Source: Rhizophagus sp. LPA8_4_AMF | Lineage: Eukaryota > Glomeromycota > Glomeromycetes > Glomerales > Glomeraceae | Direction: 5' to 3' | NCBI GenBank assembly: GCA_021464525.1 | Contig: JADRCO010000774.1 | Span: forward strand, 1 to 26,648 | Length of the DNA: 26,648 nt | Shown: positions 1 through 8,524 of the stretch, piece after piece | How positions within the stretch are numbered: position 1 is the stretch's first letter | Layout: the number at the start of each line of letters is the position of its first letter | Position numbers and translations under genes: made by a program | The notes under the pieces: model-generated | Databases searched by the model: none | Told to the model about the DNA's origin: nothing | Seen by the model: only the letters and a program-made list of their open reading frames with translations

Positions 1-3000
1 GGTGTTGCTTAAAGTTTGTTTTAAGGAGTTGATCGTTTCTCCCCGGCGGGTGATTTCACTTTCTTTTTCATTTAAGTTGAGATTGGCTTGGTCAAGTTGG
101 CTGGTTAGAGCGGTGTTGGTTGAGTGTTCAGTTTCTAATTCTTCCAATTTTTCTTTTCAATCTTGGGGTAAATCAAGCGGCTTTTGATTTTTTAATAATT
201 CTTCATATTCAGTTGAATTTGGGCGGGAATTTAGTTGGCTAATTTTCTGCTCTACTTCCGCTAAATCTTTAAACTCATGCGTCTCCAAGAAGTTTTTTAG
301 TTGTTTTTGCTCCCCTTTTAGTTCAATAATTCACTCATTTAACTTCGCGATAAACTCATCTGCCGAATTAGCTTGGGTTCCATCCTCAAACTTTAAACTT
401 AAAATCTCTTCTAACGCTAATTCTTTTCAGACTAAACCGGTTAATCTCTCTTTCACTTGGGTCGCATTTTGCCCGCCAAACTCTTGCTTTCAAATCTCTA
501 ATTCTTGTTTAATTCCCTCTGCTTCTTTTAATTTTGCTTGAATTTCTCCTAATTTTTCCTCCTCACTTTCCAATTTATTTTTTCACTTTCGACTAACCTT
601 ATCAACTTTATCAGTCGCCTTTAAGTTTCCTTTCCTGGTTATTTTATCAATCAATTCCGGCACTGTCGTTCCGGTCGCCGAAACTTCCGCCTGGTTATAA
701 ATCGGCATTAAAGCGGTTGAAATCACGCTCTCATAAGCCCCCGCAGCAGTTTCATTTGCCACCGAAGCATTCACCGTTAAACCGGCCAACGGATTAGCGA
801 CCAAATTATTCTTTAAATGTCTCCCCATTTCGCTCACTCCCAATCCGGCCATTAAAAAAATCGTATTTGAATGTTTTTTGAGAAAATGAAAAGGATTAGT
901 ATGTGAACTTGAATTAGTTTGACCCCGCTTTTTTCAAAAACTTTCCGTCACTTTTTTTCTTTTTAATTCCGCTTGCGTCTCTTTTAAGTCCGCCCGAGTT
1001 TTGGCTAAATCTGCTTTAATATTTTTAACTTCTCCCCCGGCCGCTTTCACATCTTCTTTCATTTTTTGAGCCACTAAAACTTCCTCCACGGCATCTAAAT
1101 CCTCGTGAGCTTGGAGAGAATTAAGTTCCGCTGTATACGGAGCAAACTCTTTTTCCTCTGCCTCCAATGCGGCTAATTTTTTCCCCATGGCTTCGGCTTG
1201 TTTCACAAAAATATCATACTCTGGACTCCCGGCTTCACTTAACACATATTTTTTAAGTTCTGCAATCTCCGTTCTAATTTCGGCTAAATGGCGAAGGTAA
1301 TTTTGAAATTCTTCGTTCAAGTCCTCGTTTCAATCATTATTAACCAATTCCTCCGGCGTAATTTTAGCTTTATCCCGTAATCAAGCATAAAAAAGTGGTT
1401 CCCGTAATGCTTGAAGTTGCTCCGAAGGTGAATTAGTTGCTACTCAATCCCGACATTGGGCTAAACTAAAACCTAACTCTTTTCAAGGTCGGTAGAGTTC
1501 CGGAGTTAAATCAAAATGAATATTTCTTAATCCTTCTGGGGAAGAAAATTTAACCGCCATTTGGTTAATTCTCCGGTAGATTTCAGTCGATTGCGAAGTA
1601 AGTTCAACCGCATCTTTCAGTTCCCCGCTCTTTTCAATCTCTTTATTTAATTCTTCCTGTAAAAAATCATTCGTCACTTCGGCTTGGTTCACCTTTGTTT
1701 CTAATTCTGCTTTTTCATCATTTAAAGTTTGAATTAATTTAACTTTATTATCTGTTTGGGCTAATAAATTTCAGGCATTTTGTAAATTTATTAATTCTTT
1801 GCTCAGGCGTTCATTTTCGGCTGCTAAATCAGTATTTTTTTTGTATAAATCTCTTAATCATTTTTCCCGTTCTTGTTTTAAATTTTCATCATAATCATTT
1901 TGGGAAGTTTGAAAATTTTTAGTTAATTCAAAAAAATTTTGTATTTTATCTTTAATCTCAGCCGAATCTTCGCTAGTCTCCGAAGTTAAACTTTTTACTT
2001 CTTCAGCTAAACGATTTTTTTCTTCCAAAAGTGCCTGTAACTTTTGATATTGCAATTCTAATTCGGAACGAAAACACTCAATCTGGTTAACTGAATCTTG
2101 ATAATAAGCAATCTTATCACTAGTTTTTTTCTGTTTCAGATTTAATTTTGTAAATTCAGCTTTTAAGAGTTCTTGTTTTTCAGTTGTAATGTTGTGGGCG
2201 GCTAGAATCCGATAATATTTTTCAATCTTTTTTTCGGCTTCGCGGGGGTCATTGGAAGTATCCGAAGTTACTTTTTGCTTCTTTTTCTTGGCAAGAAAAC
2301 TTCTCCCTCGGCTTAAAATTGAAGTTATTTTCCCACTGTTTTTAGTATTTGGATGCGAACCGGGAGTAATTAAACTTTCGTAGGAGGAATTAGATTTTTC
2401 TTCTAAATTTTCTTCTAAATTTTCTTCTAAATTTTCTTCTAAATTTTCTTCTAAACTCGTCAAACACTCATTTTGTTTAGCCAATAATTCTTCGCCCGCA
2501 TCTACTTCCGCCATCATTTTATTAATTTTTGTCGGCAAATCAGCTAGTTGCTGCTGGTAATCGGCCAATCAACCCTTTTCTCTTTCGGCTAAAGAAGTTA
2601 AAAATTCTTTTGAACCATCTAATCTTTCTTTTCAAGTTTCTTCTTTCACATTTGCTTCCACTTCTTTTCAAAGTTTTTCAAAATCAACCGTATGTTCATT
2701 AATTATTTTTTCTGTCGCTTCAAGTTCAGTTTCGGATTTCTTTTTCAAGTCCGCCACCGAAACTCCGGTTTCAGTTACCCCTTCTTCTGCCGGAAGAGTA
2801 GCGGTTTTTTCCATTTGTTTTTCGCCTGAATTAATTAAAGCCAGAGCATTAGCAATCATCACATCTACATCACTCTCTCCTACTGCCTCCTCCGCTACTT
2901 CGGTCTCGGAACTAATTTCAGTAATTCCTTCCCTTTCTCCTTTGGCTTCGGGGGTTTCTTTGGCTTCCTTTTCTTCGGGTAAAGTAATTAAATCAGAGGC

Positions 3001-3795
3001 ATTTTTTTCCCCAAAATCTTCCTCTAAACCGGCTTCTTTCACGAGATTTTTTCAATTTTGCTCGGCAACCTCAATGGCAAGTTGAAAAATACTTATTTTA
3101 TCCCACTGAGGGTAAACTTGTTGTAAAAAAGCAAAATTTTTCTTTCACTGCTTAATTAAATCTCACTGGGTGAATAAACTCGCCTGATAAAAACGCTCTT
3201 TTTCTTCAAGGGAAGCCTTTAAATCCCTGATTTCTTGCTCCCAAGGATTAGAAAAAGTGGAACGACGACTTCCCGCCGAACGACCTGAACCACTAAAACC
3301 ACTAAAATAACCACTGGAACGGCGTTGGATAACTGGCGAAATTTCTCCGGTTGAATACTCATCCGAGGAAGTAGTTTGGGTAGTTTGTGACCTTAAATAT
3401 TCTCAAATATCTACTCCGGATGGAGCAGATTGCTCGGCAAATCTTCTAAATTCGTTCCCTAAATTTAAGCCACTCGGGGGTCGAGAACTCGCAAAAGAAT
3501 GTTGCCGGGAATGGCCTGAGGGGGTTGGCGGAGCCGAATTACTATAATTGGCAATCGCTTCTTTCAAATTCGTAATTTCAGCATTTCTGTCGGCTAAAAT
3601 TTCCTTAACCTGGTTCAGATTTTCCTCCGCTTCATTTGTGGCATTGGTTAAATTATTCAGTAATTCATCCCGAATTTTCTGTAAATCACTAACTTCTTTT
3701 TTTAATTGGTTAATTTGAGCTTCCTGGGTATAAATTAGAGCTAATTTTTCTTTCTTATCCTCCTCATGAATTTCAACTAAGTTCTCACTTTCTTT
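1..3795 (-). CDS. Giant coiled-coil protein, downstream part (runs off the left edge)
   Basis: An open frame of at least 1265 codons (UGA read as Trp) lies directly after the TAA at 3796-3798, in the same frame as the gene at 3796-4485. It has no ATG start near its beginning: the first in-frame GTG is near 3042 and the first ATG further in. The product is mostly charged heptad-like coiled coil (runs of L, E, K, Q). Breaks are a Ser/Gly/Arg-rich stretch (about 3230-3530), an acidic Glu-rich stretch (about 2700-3000), an EENL tandem repeat (2401-2455), and a more globular patch with several Trp (about 1330-1560). A weakly hydrophobic patch near 850 is too short to call a membrane helix. I do not recognise a family. 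It is probably the body of one large scaffold-like protein with the upstream part, joined by read-through or recently split by a nonsense change. Function is unknown. Confidence 0.75.
2401..2455 (-). repeat. 12-bp tandem repeat encoding EENL units
   Basis: The plus-strand unit TTCTAAATTTTC recurs four times and starts a fifth. On the minus strand it encodes repeated Glu-Glu-Asn-Leu inside the giant coiled-coil protein. A 12-bp unit changes copy number without breaking the frame. Confidence 0.9.
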
Positions 3796-4485
3796 TTAGT
3801 CAAACTGTTTTTCTTGGCTCTTTTTTTCAACCGCGTTAAATTTCTGTTCGAAAATTGTAATTTGAGCTTTTAAATCATAAGTATTTTTTTCTAATGCTTG
3901 GATTTGCTGTTTAAGTTCTTTGGTTTCTTTTTCTTTTTCTTTTTTAAATTCGCGGAGTTGATTATTATTATTCGTCTCATCAGTTAAATTTTGAGTTTTA
4001 AGATTATTAATATCTTGCTCTAAATCAGCGATAGCCTTTTCTTTATCGGCAAGTAAACTTTCAGTGCTTGTCAAAGCACTTTCCCATAATTCAATTAAAT
4101 CCTCCGCTTGCATTTCTAAAACATTCTGAGCTTTATTGGCTAAATTATTCTGAATGATTTGTAAATTAACCAGCCGACCTGCGGAAGTTTCAATTAACTC
4201 TTTTTGCTGAGGAGTTAGTGGGGGCGAAGAGCCTTGTAATTGTTGAAGGGCTGTAACTAAGGCATTTTTTTCGCTCTCCCAATGGATTTCTTTTTCTTTT
4301 TCTTTTTCTTTTTCTTTTATCGTCACAGGTAAACTCACTATCAAAAGAGCCCGGTCGAGAATATTCCGGGACTCCTGGCGAAGAAAAGATTCTGCTTGTT
4401 CTTCGCTTTGAGATTCGGCTTCGTTAGTTACGATTGATTCGTCGGATTTTTTATTTTTAAGTTTTTTTAACTTTTTTGGTAACAT
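3796..4485 (-). CDS. Coiled-coil protein, upstream (N-terminal) part of the giant locus
   Basis: A 229-codon frame starts at the ATG at 4483-4485. It opens with a very basic N-terminus (MLPKKLKKLKNKK), followed by an acidic Ser/Glu segment, a (KE)5 run encoded by a 6-bp repeat (4288-4317), and a long Gln/Glu/Lys coiled coil. It ends at TAA (3796-3798), but the same frame continues for more than 1260 codons with identical coiled-coil composition and no nearby start codon. The ATG is preferred because a perfect TATAAT lies 9 nt upstream, a spacing seen at many genes here; the reading frame upstream of it is an artefact of an A14 run. Role unknown; a structural or scaffold protein is an inference from composition only. 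Confidence 0.75.
   Translation of the reverse strand: MLPKKLKKLKNKKSDESIVTNEAESQSEEQAESFLRQESRNILDRALLIVSLPVTIKEKEKEKEKEIHWESEKNALVTALQQLQGSSPPLTPQQKELIETSAGRLVNLQIIQNNLANKAQNVLEMQAEDLIELWESALTSTESLLADKEKAIADLEQDINNLKTQNLTDETNNNNQLREFKKEKEKETKELKQQIQALEKNTYDLKAQITIFEQKFNAVEKKSQEKQFD
4288..4317 (-). repeat. 6-bp tandem repeat encoding (KE)5
   Basis: Five copies of TTCTTT on the plus strand encode alternating Lys-Glu on the minus strand. The unit is a multiple of three, so length changes keep the frame. Confidence 0.9.
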
Positions 4486-4494
4486 AGTAGGAAA

Positions 4495-4500
4495 ATTATA
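4495..4500 (-). promoter_or_regulatory. TATAAT -10 box of the coiled-coil gene
   Basis: A perfect TATAAT on the minus strand ends 9 nt before the ATG at 4485. It overlaps the stop of the upstream gene. Transcription from it would begin within a few nt of the start codon. Confidence 0.55.
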
Positions 4501-5225
4501 TTTTAGAGAAATTTTTAGGTCAAGTTGACCTGGGGTGGAGCTTCCCGTAGGAAACCCGTTTTTTTTTTTTTTGATAATAAGTCTGTAAACTTGTCGCGAG
4601 TGCTTGGTCGGCTTGTTCGAGTTGTTGCTGATAAGGACTAACTGCTTCAATTAATTCATTAAACCGGAGCGAGCGAAACCACTCTAATTCCGCTCGGAAA
4701 GCGACTGCTTGGAGAACTTGCTCGTGGGTTCGGAGGGTCAGATTTTCTGCGGTGTGAAGTAGCTCGGAGAGACGACCGGCAAGGAGGGAAGTTAGAGTGG
4801 AGATTAGTGACGGGAGGTTCTTGTTTAGGTTCGTGGGAAAGATTAGTTAAATAGACCAGTTGGCGAAAGATTGCAAAACGAGTTAACTCATAAGTAGTGG
4901 GGTCGTAGTCGGAGTTAGTAATTTTAGCCGCCATTTCGAGTCAATGATTTAAGTCTAAACAATTAATTAACCGCTTAATTCCTTGAAATTGAAGTTGCGA
5001 AGTAGAGAAGTGCGGCTCTCGGTTTCACAGCTCTAAAATTAGGAGATGGTGTAATTTAGCGAGCAACTTATCGGTAAATGAATTTGCGGTTAAGTTAGAA
5101 TTTAACCGATTAATCTCTTGGCGAAATTGCGAACTGGTAAAATTAAAACGAGTTAAGAGAAAACTGATTTGGGCTAGCTTGTGTCCGAAGTTAACGGAAT
5201 TATTTTGGATTTTGAAGAATGTCAT
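4496..5225 (-). CDS. Helical protein of unknown function with one apparent frame switch
   Basis: The start ATG (5223-5225) follows TATAAA by 8 nt. The first ~130 codons (two UGA-Trp) read as a leucine-rich helical protein. Near 4835 that frame turns into Pro/Ser/Arg-rich sequence unlike its neighbours. From about 4846 the next frame carries a plausible helical continuation (motifs such as SLLAGRLSELLHTAENL and NELIEAVSPYQQQLEQ). It runs through an A14 tract (4559-4572) to a TAA at 4496-4498. I read this as one gene of about 240 codons with a single-nucleotide indel near 4830-4846, either a real mutation or a sequencing error. It lies 10 nt upstream of the coiled-coil gene and is probably co-transcribed with it. 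No family recognised. Confidence 0.6.
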
Positions 5226-5279
5226 AACATAGATTTATAAATTATATATTATTATTTAAATAGTTTAAAATTAATTACC

Positions 5280-5612
5280 ATGCCTAATCAAAAAAAATCT
5301 TCTATTCAAACCCAAAACTGCTTCCACTGTCCAAGCTTAATTGAAGTTAAATATGTTCGTTCTTCGCATGATTATAGTTCCAAAAATAATTGGGGTTATT
5401 GAACCGAAAAAACGGAAAACGACCACTTTTATTTATGTGATAATTGTTTAGTGAAATTATATAAAAATTGTAAATGGGAGTTTCAAAAGTTAATTCCTAA
5501 CAAAGAAAAACAGACTTTATTAAGGCAGTATATTTTTAATGGAACTATTAAAGGGGAGGTTAAAATGGAGTTTATTCCGGAGAAAGTTTCAAAAAAAAAA
5601 AAAAACGGTTAG
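5280..5612 (+). CDS. Small zinc-ribbon-like protein
   Basis: This is a 110-aa frame with one UGA-Trp. It carries C14-x2-C17 and C53-x2-C56 pairs (CFHC, CDNC) plus C64, a typical four-Cys zinc ribbon, with aromatic residues between the knuckles. The C-terminus is a Lys run encoded by an A15 tract, then Asn-Gly and TAG. The start is the only ATG near the frame opening; TAAAAT lies 8 nt upstream and there is no Shine-Dalgarno motif. It is divergent from the helical gene at 4496-5225 across a short AT-rich spacer. Zinc binding is inferred from the Cys spacing; the function is unknown. Nucleic-acid or protein binding are the usual roles of such ribbons. Confidence 0.65.
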
Positions 5613-5809
5613 TAGGGGAAGATTGAGTTTGGGAAGTTAGAGATTAAATTAAGTATTATAAATAATTCAAAACTTCTGATTTTTTAAAAGTAGAAAACTA
5701 ACTCTAAAAAAGAAATTAATTATATGGATTAATCGGTAAAACTAATTTCATCGTTTCAAAATTTTCTCAGGCAAAAAATAATATGGAATTTATAGTTTCA
5801 AACCGAATG

Positions 5810-6955
5810 CAAAAAACTAATAAAAAAAAAGTTGTGGTAGGCTTAAGCGGAGGAGTAGATTCAGCCGTGGCAGCCTACCTCTTAAAAAAAGAAAGTTGGG
5901 AAGTAAGGGCAATTTTTATGCAAAACTGGGATGATTATTTGGGTAATCAGCCTTCTACTCTTTGCTCCTCGGCCCAAGACTGAGAAGAAGCCCAAGCGGT
6001 TGCTAGTCAACTAAATATTCCACTCCATAAAATCGATTTCATTCGCCAGTACTGAGAGGAAGTATTTACCAACTTTTTACAAGAATTAGAAAAAGGTCGC
6101 ACCCCTAATCCGGACATTTTATGCAATAGCGTTATTAAGTTTCATTATTTTGTTGAGTATGTAAAAAAAAGTTTCCAAACTGATTTTCTGGCTACTGGCC
6201 ACTATGCGAAAATTATTTGTCAAAATGAGGAATACTATTTAACTAAACCGCAAGATAAGAATAAAGACCAGACTTATTTTCTTTGCCAAATTGACCGTCG
6301 TTTGTTAAGTCGATTAATTTTTCCTTTGGCCGATTTGACTAAACCCGAAGTTCGTCAACTAGCTCAAAAAATAAGCCTAATCAATGCTCAAAAAAAAGAT
6401 TCCACAGGAATTTGCTTCATTGGAGAGCATAAATTTGAGAAATTTTTAACCAATTATTTTCCCAAGAAAGAAGGAAAGATAATTGACCTGGATAATCAAA
6501 AAGTACTTGGGAAACATTCCGGGACAGTTTATTTTACTATTGGTCAACGCAAAAACTTAGGTTTGAGAGGACAAAAAAATCCTTACTATGTGGTCGGTAA
6601 ATCTCAAACAAAAAATATAATTTATGTGGCTAGTGGCTGGGAAAATAATTGGTTATATAGCGAATGGTGCAAAGTAAGCAGAATTAACTGGCTAGTAAAA
6701 GAAAATGAATTAAACAATTATCTCGCTTCGAAATTAACGGCTAAATTTCGTTATCGTCAATTGGAAGTCGCCGTAAAAGTCTCTTTTTTAGGAGTTGGAT
6801 TTCAAGACCTAAAAGTTATATTTTTACAGAAGCAGAGGGCCATTACTCCGGGCCAGTATGCGGTTTTTTATTCGCAAGCTATTTGTTTAGGAGGGGGAGT
6901 AATTATAAGTACTGAAAAATTAAATGAGGATTGCGAGCCTTATATCCAAAAATAA
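5810..6955 (+). CDS. mnmA: tRNA-specific 2-thiouridylase MnmA
   Basis: MnmA makes the 2-thio group of U34 in tRNA-Lys, -Glu and -Gln, using ATP and sulfur relayed from a cysteine desulfurase. The frame has the PP-loop motif [15 protein letters not shown] near the N-terminus, an NWDD motif, the first catalytic Cys in [11 protein letters not shown] and the second in [15 protein letters not shown], and then the C-terminal beta-barrel domains. The length (381 aa) fits the family. Two in-frame UGAs stand where the family has Trp (D-W-EEA and Y-W-EE), which fixes the genetic code of this DNA. I chose the ATG at 5810 because it matches the family N-terminus and has TATAGT 10 nt upstream; an ATG at 5783 would add nine residues. 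The gene appears intact. Confidence 0.95.
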
Positions 6956-7089
6956 TAAGTATTTTTTGTCTCTACCTCCCAACAATAATTTTTACCTTAG
7001 ATTTTAGGAATTAGTAGTGGAGTAATGTTATTATTCTATTGGTTAGATGAAGTTCTCCTAATTAAACTTAAAAATACTAATATAAGAAA

Positions 7090-7647
7090 ATGTCAATTGT
7101 TGTTGCTTTTATTTCCGCTCAAGCCCAAGTTGGAAAAACTACTTTAGCCCGGGCATTGGCGCATACTGTCGCCCACCGAAAATGACAAGTTTTGTTGGCC
7201 GACTGCGACCCCCAAAAAGAAATTAGTTATCACTGGCTCCAAGAAAAACAAAAGGACCGAATTAAAGTTAAAATTTTCCCCACTATTCAGCAAGCCCTCC
7301 GGGAAGCTCCGAAGTATGACTTGACTATTTTGGATAATCCTCCCAAAATTACCCATGCTATTTTGGAAATTGCTTCCAAAGTCAACTTAATTATTCAACC
7401 AGTCGGAGGGAAGATGGAAGATTTAAAATTAGCAGTTAAGGAATTTCAAATTTTGGTTCAAACGGGAGTAAAAAAAGAAAAATTAATTTTTGTGCTTGAC
7501 ACTTGAAATCTTTCTCTACCTTTTGAAACTGCTTATCAATACTTAGTTAAAACGGGTCATTCAGTACTTGAAATTTTCTTTTCTAAGCGGGAAATTTCCC
7601 AGCAAATTCTTACTAATTTGGAACTGGAATTAAAAAGTGATAAGTAA
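7090..7647 (+). CDS. ParA/MinD-type ATPase with altered Walker A
   Basis: This is a 185-aa P-loop ATPase of the ParA/MinD superfamily. It has a Walker A-like QAQVGKTTLARALA at the N-terminus, the A-prime motif LLADCDPQKE, and a Walker B TILDNPP. Two UGA-Trp codons are used. In the ParA family the loop is KGGxxK[ST]; here the first (signature) Lys position is not Lys, while the second Lys is kept. That may affect dimer-dependent ATP hydrolysis. At this length it resembles compact plasmid or chromosome partition ATPases. No parB or centromere-like repeat cluster is visible next to it. The ATG at 7090 follows TAATAT by 6 nt with no Shine-Dalgarno motif. Role in DNA or protein positioning is inferred from the family. 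Confidence 0.8.
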
Positions 7648-7999
7648 AGAAACTAAGAATCAAGAGTAAAAGTTTACTGAGTAAGAAAGAAAGCAAAAAG
7701 TGGTTAAATGGGTTAGAAACCCTCAATTAATTATAAGGTTAGTTTATCATAATGGAGAGCAAGTTTAGTACTTTTCTTGTCGCTAATCAAAAAAATGTTA
7801 ATTTTGAGTAAAGAAGAGGAACAAAGAGTAATCAAAAAATAAATCCGACAAACTTTATATAAATGAATTAGAAAAAAAATTTCCCTGATATTTACGCTAT
7901 TACTGACTTATTTTAATTCTAATCGTTTTAAGTAGTCCACGATTGGTTTTCTGGTTGGTTACTTTGGAGAGCCAGAGCAAGAAATAAATTACTAAAATA
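7648..7999 (+). other. Intergenic stretch between parA-like gene and rnpB
   Basis: This is AT-rich DNA with no convincing gene. A 19-codon frame starts at 7752. An overlapping short frame near 7797, interrupted by TAA, continues with a Lys/Ile/Leu-rich 29-codon stretch that could be a decayed small membrane protein. Neither is long enough to call. Confidence 0.5.
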
Positions 8000-8005
8000 T
8001 ATAAT
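8000..8005 (+). promoter_or_regulatory. TATAAT -10 box of rnpB
   Basis: A perfect TATAAT lies about 20 nt before the first RNase P helix. No good -35 box is seen. Confidence 0.6.
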
Positions 8006-8023
8006 ATAGATGAAAAAGCCTCT

Positions 8024-8408
8024 TTAACATGAAGATAACCAACGGCAGTTATATTTACATGGTATTCATAACTGAGGAAAGTCCGTACTTGCACGAACTG
8101 GAATGTTCGTAGTTTCAGCGCTAGATCAAATAAGTCTAGGCGGCCAGTTTTGACTTTCTGGTCGACGGCCGGTTAAATACCTAAGTGCTTTAAGCATATG
8201 GTCTAAACCTTTAAAAGTGCTATAGTGACGATTAGGAGGGAAACCTCCGAAGTGAGACGACGTAAACCCCGCTCGCAAGCAATCCAAATTTTAATTGGTA
8301 GGTGCACCAAAGGAGGAAAAAAAATAATCCGAGTTTGGTAATTCAGAGTTTTCTGAGTTAAGATAAATCGTTGGTTTTTAACAGAATACGGCTTATTTCT
8401 TCATGCAA
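8024..8408 (+). ncRNA. rnpB: RNase P RNA (catalytic RNA, type B-like)
   Basis: This is the RNA subunit of RNase P, which removes the 5' leader of pre-tRNAs. Conserved blocks are in order: GAGGAAAGTCC (8074-8084), GTGCTATAGTGACGA (around 8217-8231), a block containing GTAAACCCC and CTCGCAAGCAA (around 8262-8281), and ACAGAATACGGCTTA (8381-8395). The outer helix P1 closes by pairing CATGAAG (8028-8034) with CTTCATG (8399-8405). The core matches the Bacillus/Mycoplasma (type B) pattern better than type A. Ends are estimated from P1 and may be off by about 10 nt. A tRNA-Trp follows immediately on the same strand. Confidence 0.93.
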
Positions 8409-8423
8409 AAAAGTCTTTAGTAA

Positions 8424-8496
8424 GGGGGCATAGTTTTAAGTAAAATATCGGCCTCCAAATCCGAGGTTATGGGTTAAAGTCCTGTTGCCCTCGCCA
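8424..8496 (+). tRNA. trnW: tRNA-Trp(CCA), eroded D and T loops
   Basis: The 73-nt gene has acceptor stem GGGGGCA/TGCCCTC with one G-U pair, discriminator G73 (as in bacterial tRNA-Trp), and encoded CCA. The anticodon CCA is at 8455-8457; the anticodon stem has a C-U mismatch at its base. The D-stem is GTTT/AAAT around a six-nt loop (TAAGTA) that lacks G18-G19. The T-loop is TTAAAGT, with A at position 56 instead of C. This anticodon reads UGG only, so another tRNA-Trp(UCA) must read the abundant UGA codons. It could be a working reduced tRNA or a decaying duplicate. It sits 15 nt after rnpB. Confidence 0.8.
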
Positions 8497-8524
8497 ATCT
8501 TAAATTATCTCTTTTAGATACTTT

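Noticed and set aside
4559-4650. An ATG at 4650 as the start of the coiled-coil gene
   Set aside because: The first 50 or so codons in that frame cross an A14 run and lack coding character; the ATG at 4485 with TATAAT 9 nt upstream fits better.
5720-5782. In-frame codons upstream of mnmA that look faintly like a P-loop start (GLIGKTNF)
   Set aside because: No start codon, too short, and no further GTPase motifs; most likely chance.
7752-7900. Short frames, including one whose peptide end loosely recalls a mycoplasma tmRNA tag
   Set aside because: No tRNA-like ends of a tmRNA (no GGTTC-type T-arm or matching acceptor) are present, and the frames are under 30 codons.
7900-8094. A 64-codon minus-strand frame with a hydrophobic stretch
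   Set aside because: It overlaps the 5' part of the RNase P RNA and its promoter and lacks coding features; it is a shadow of the RNA gene.
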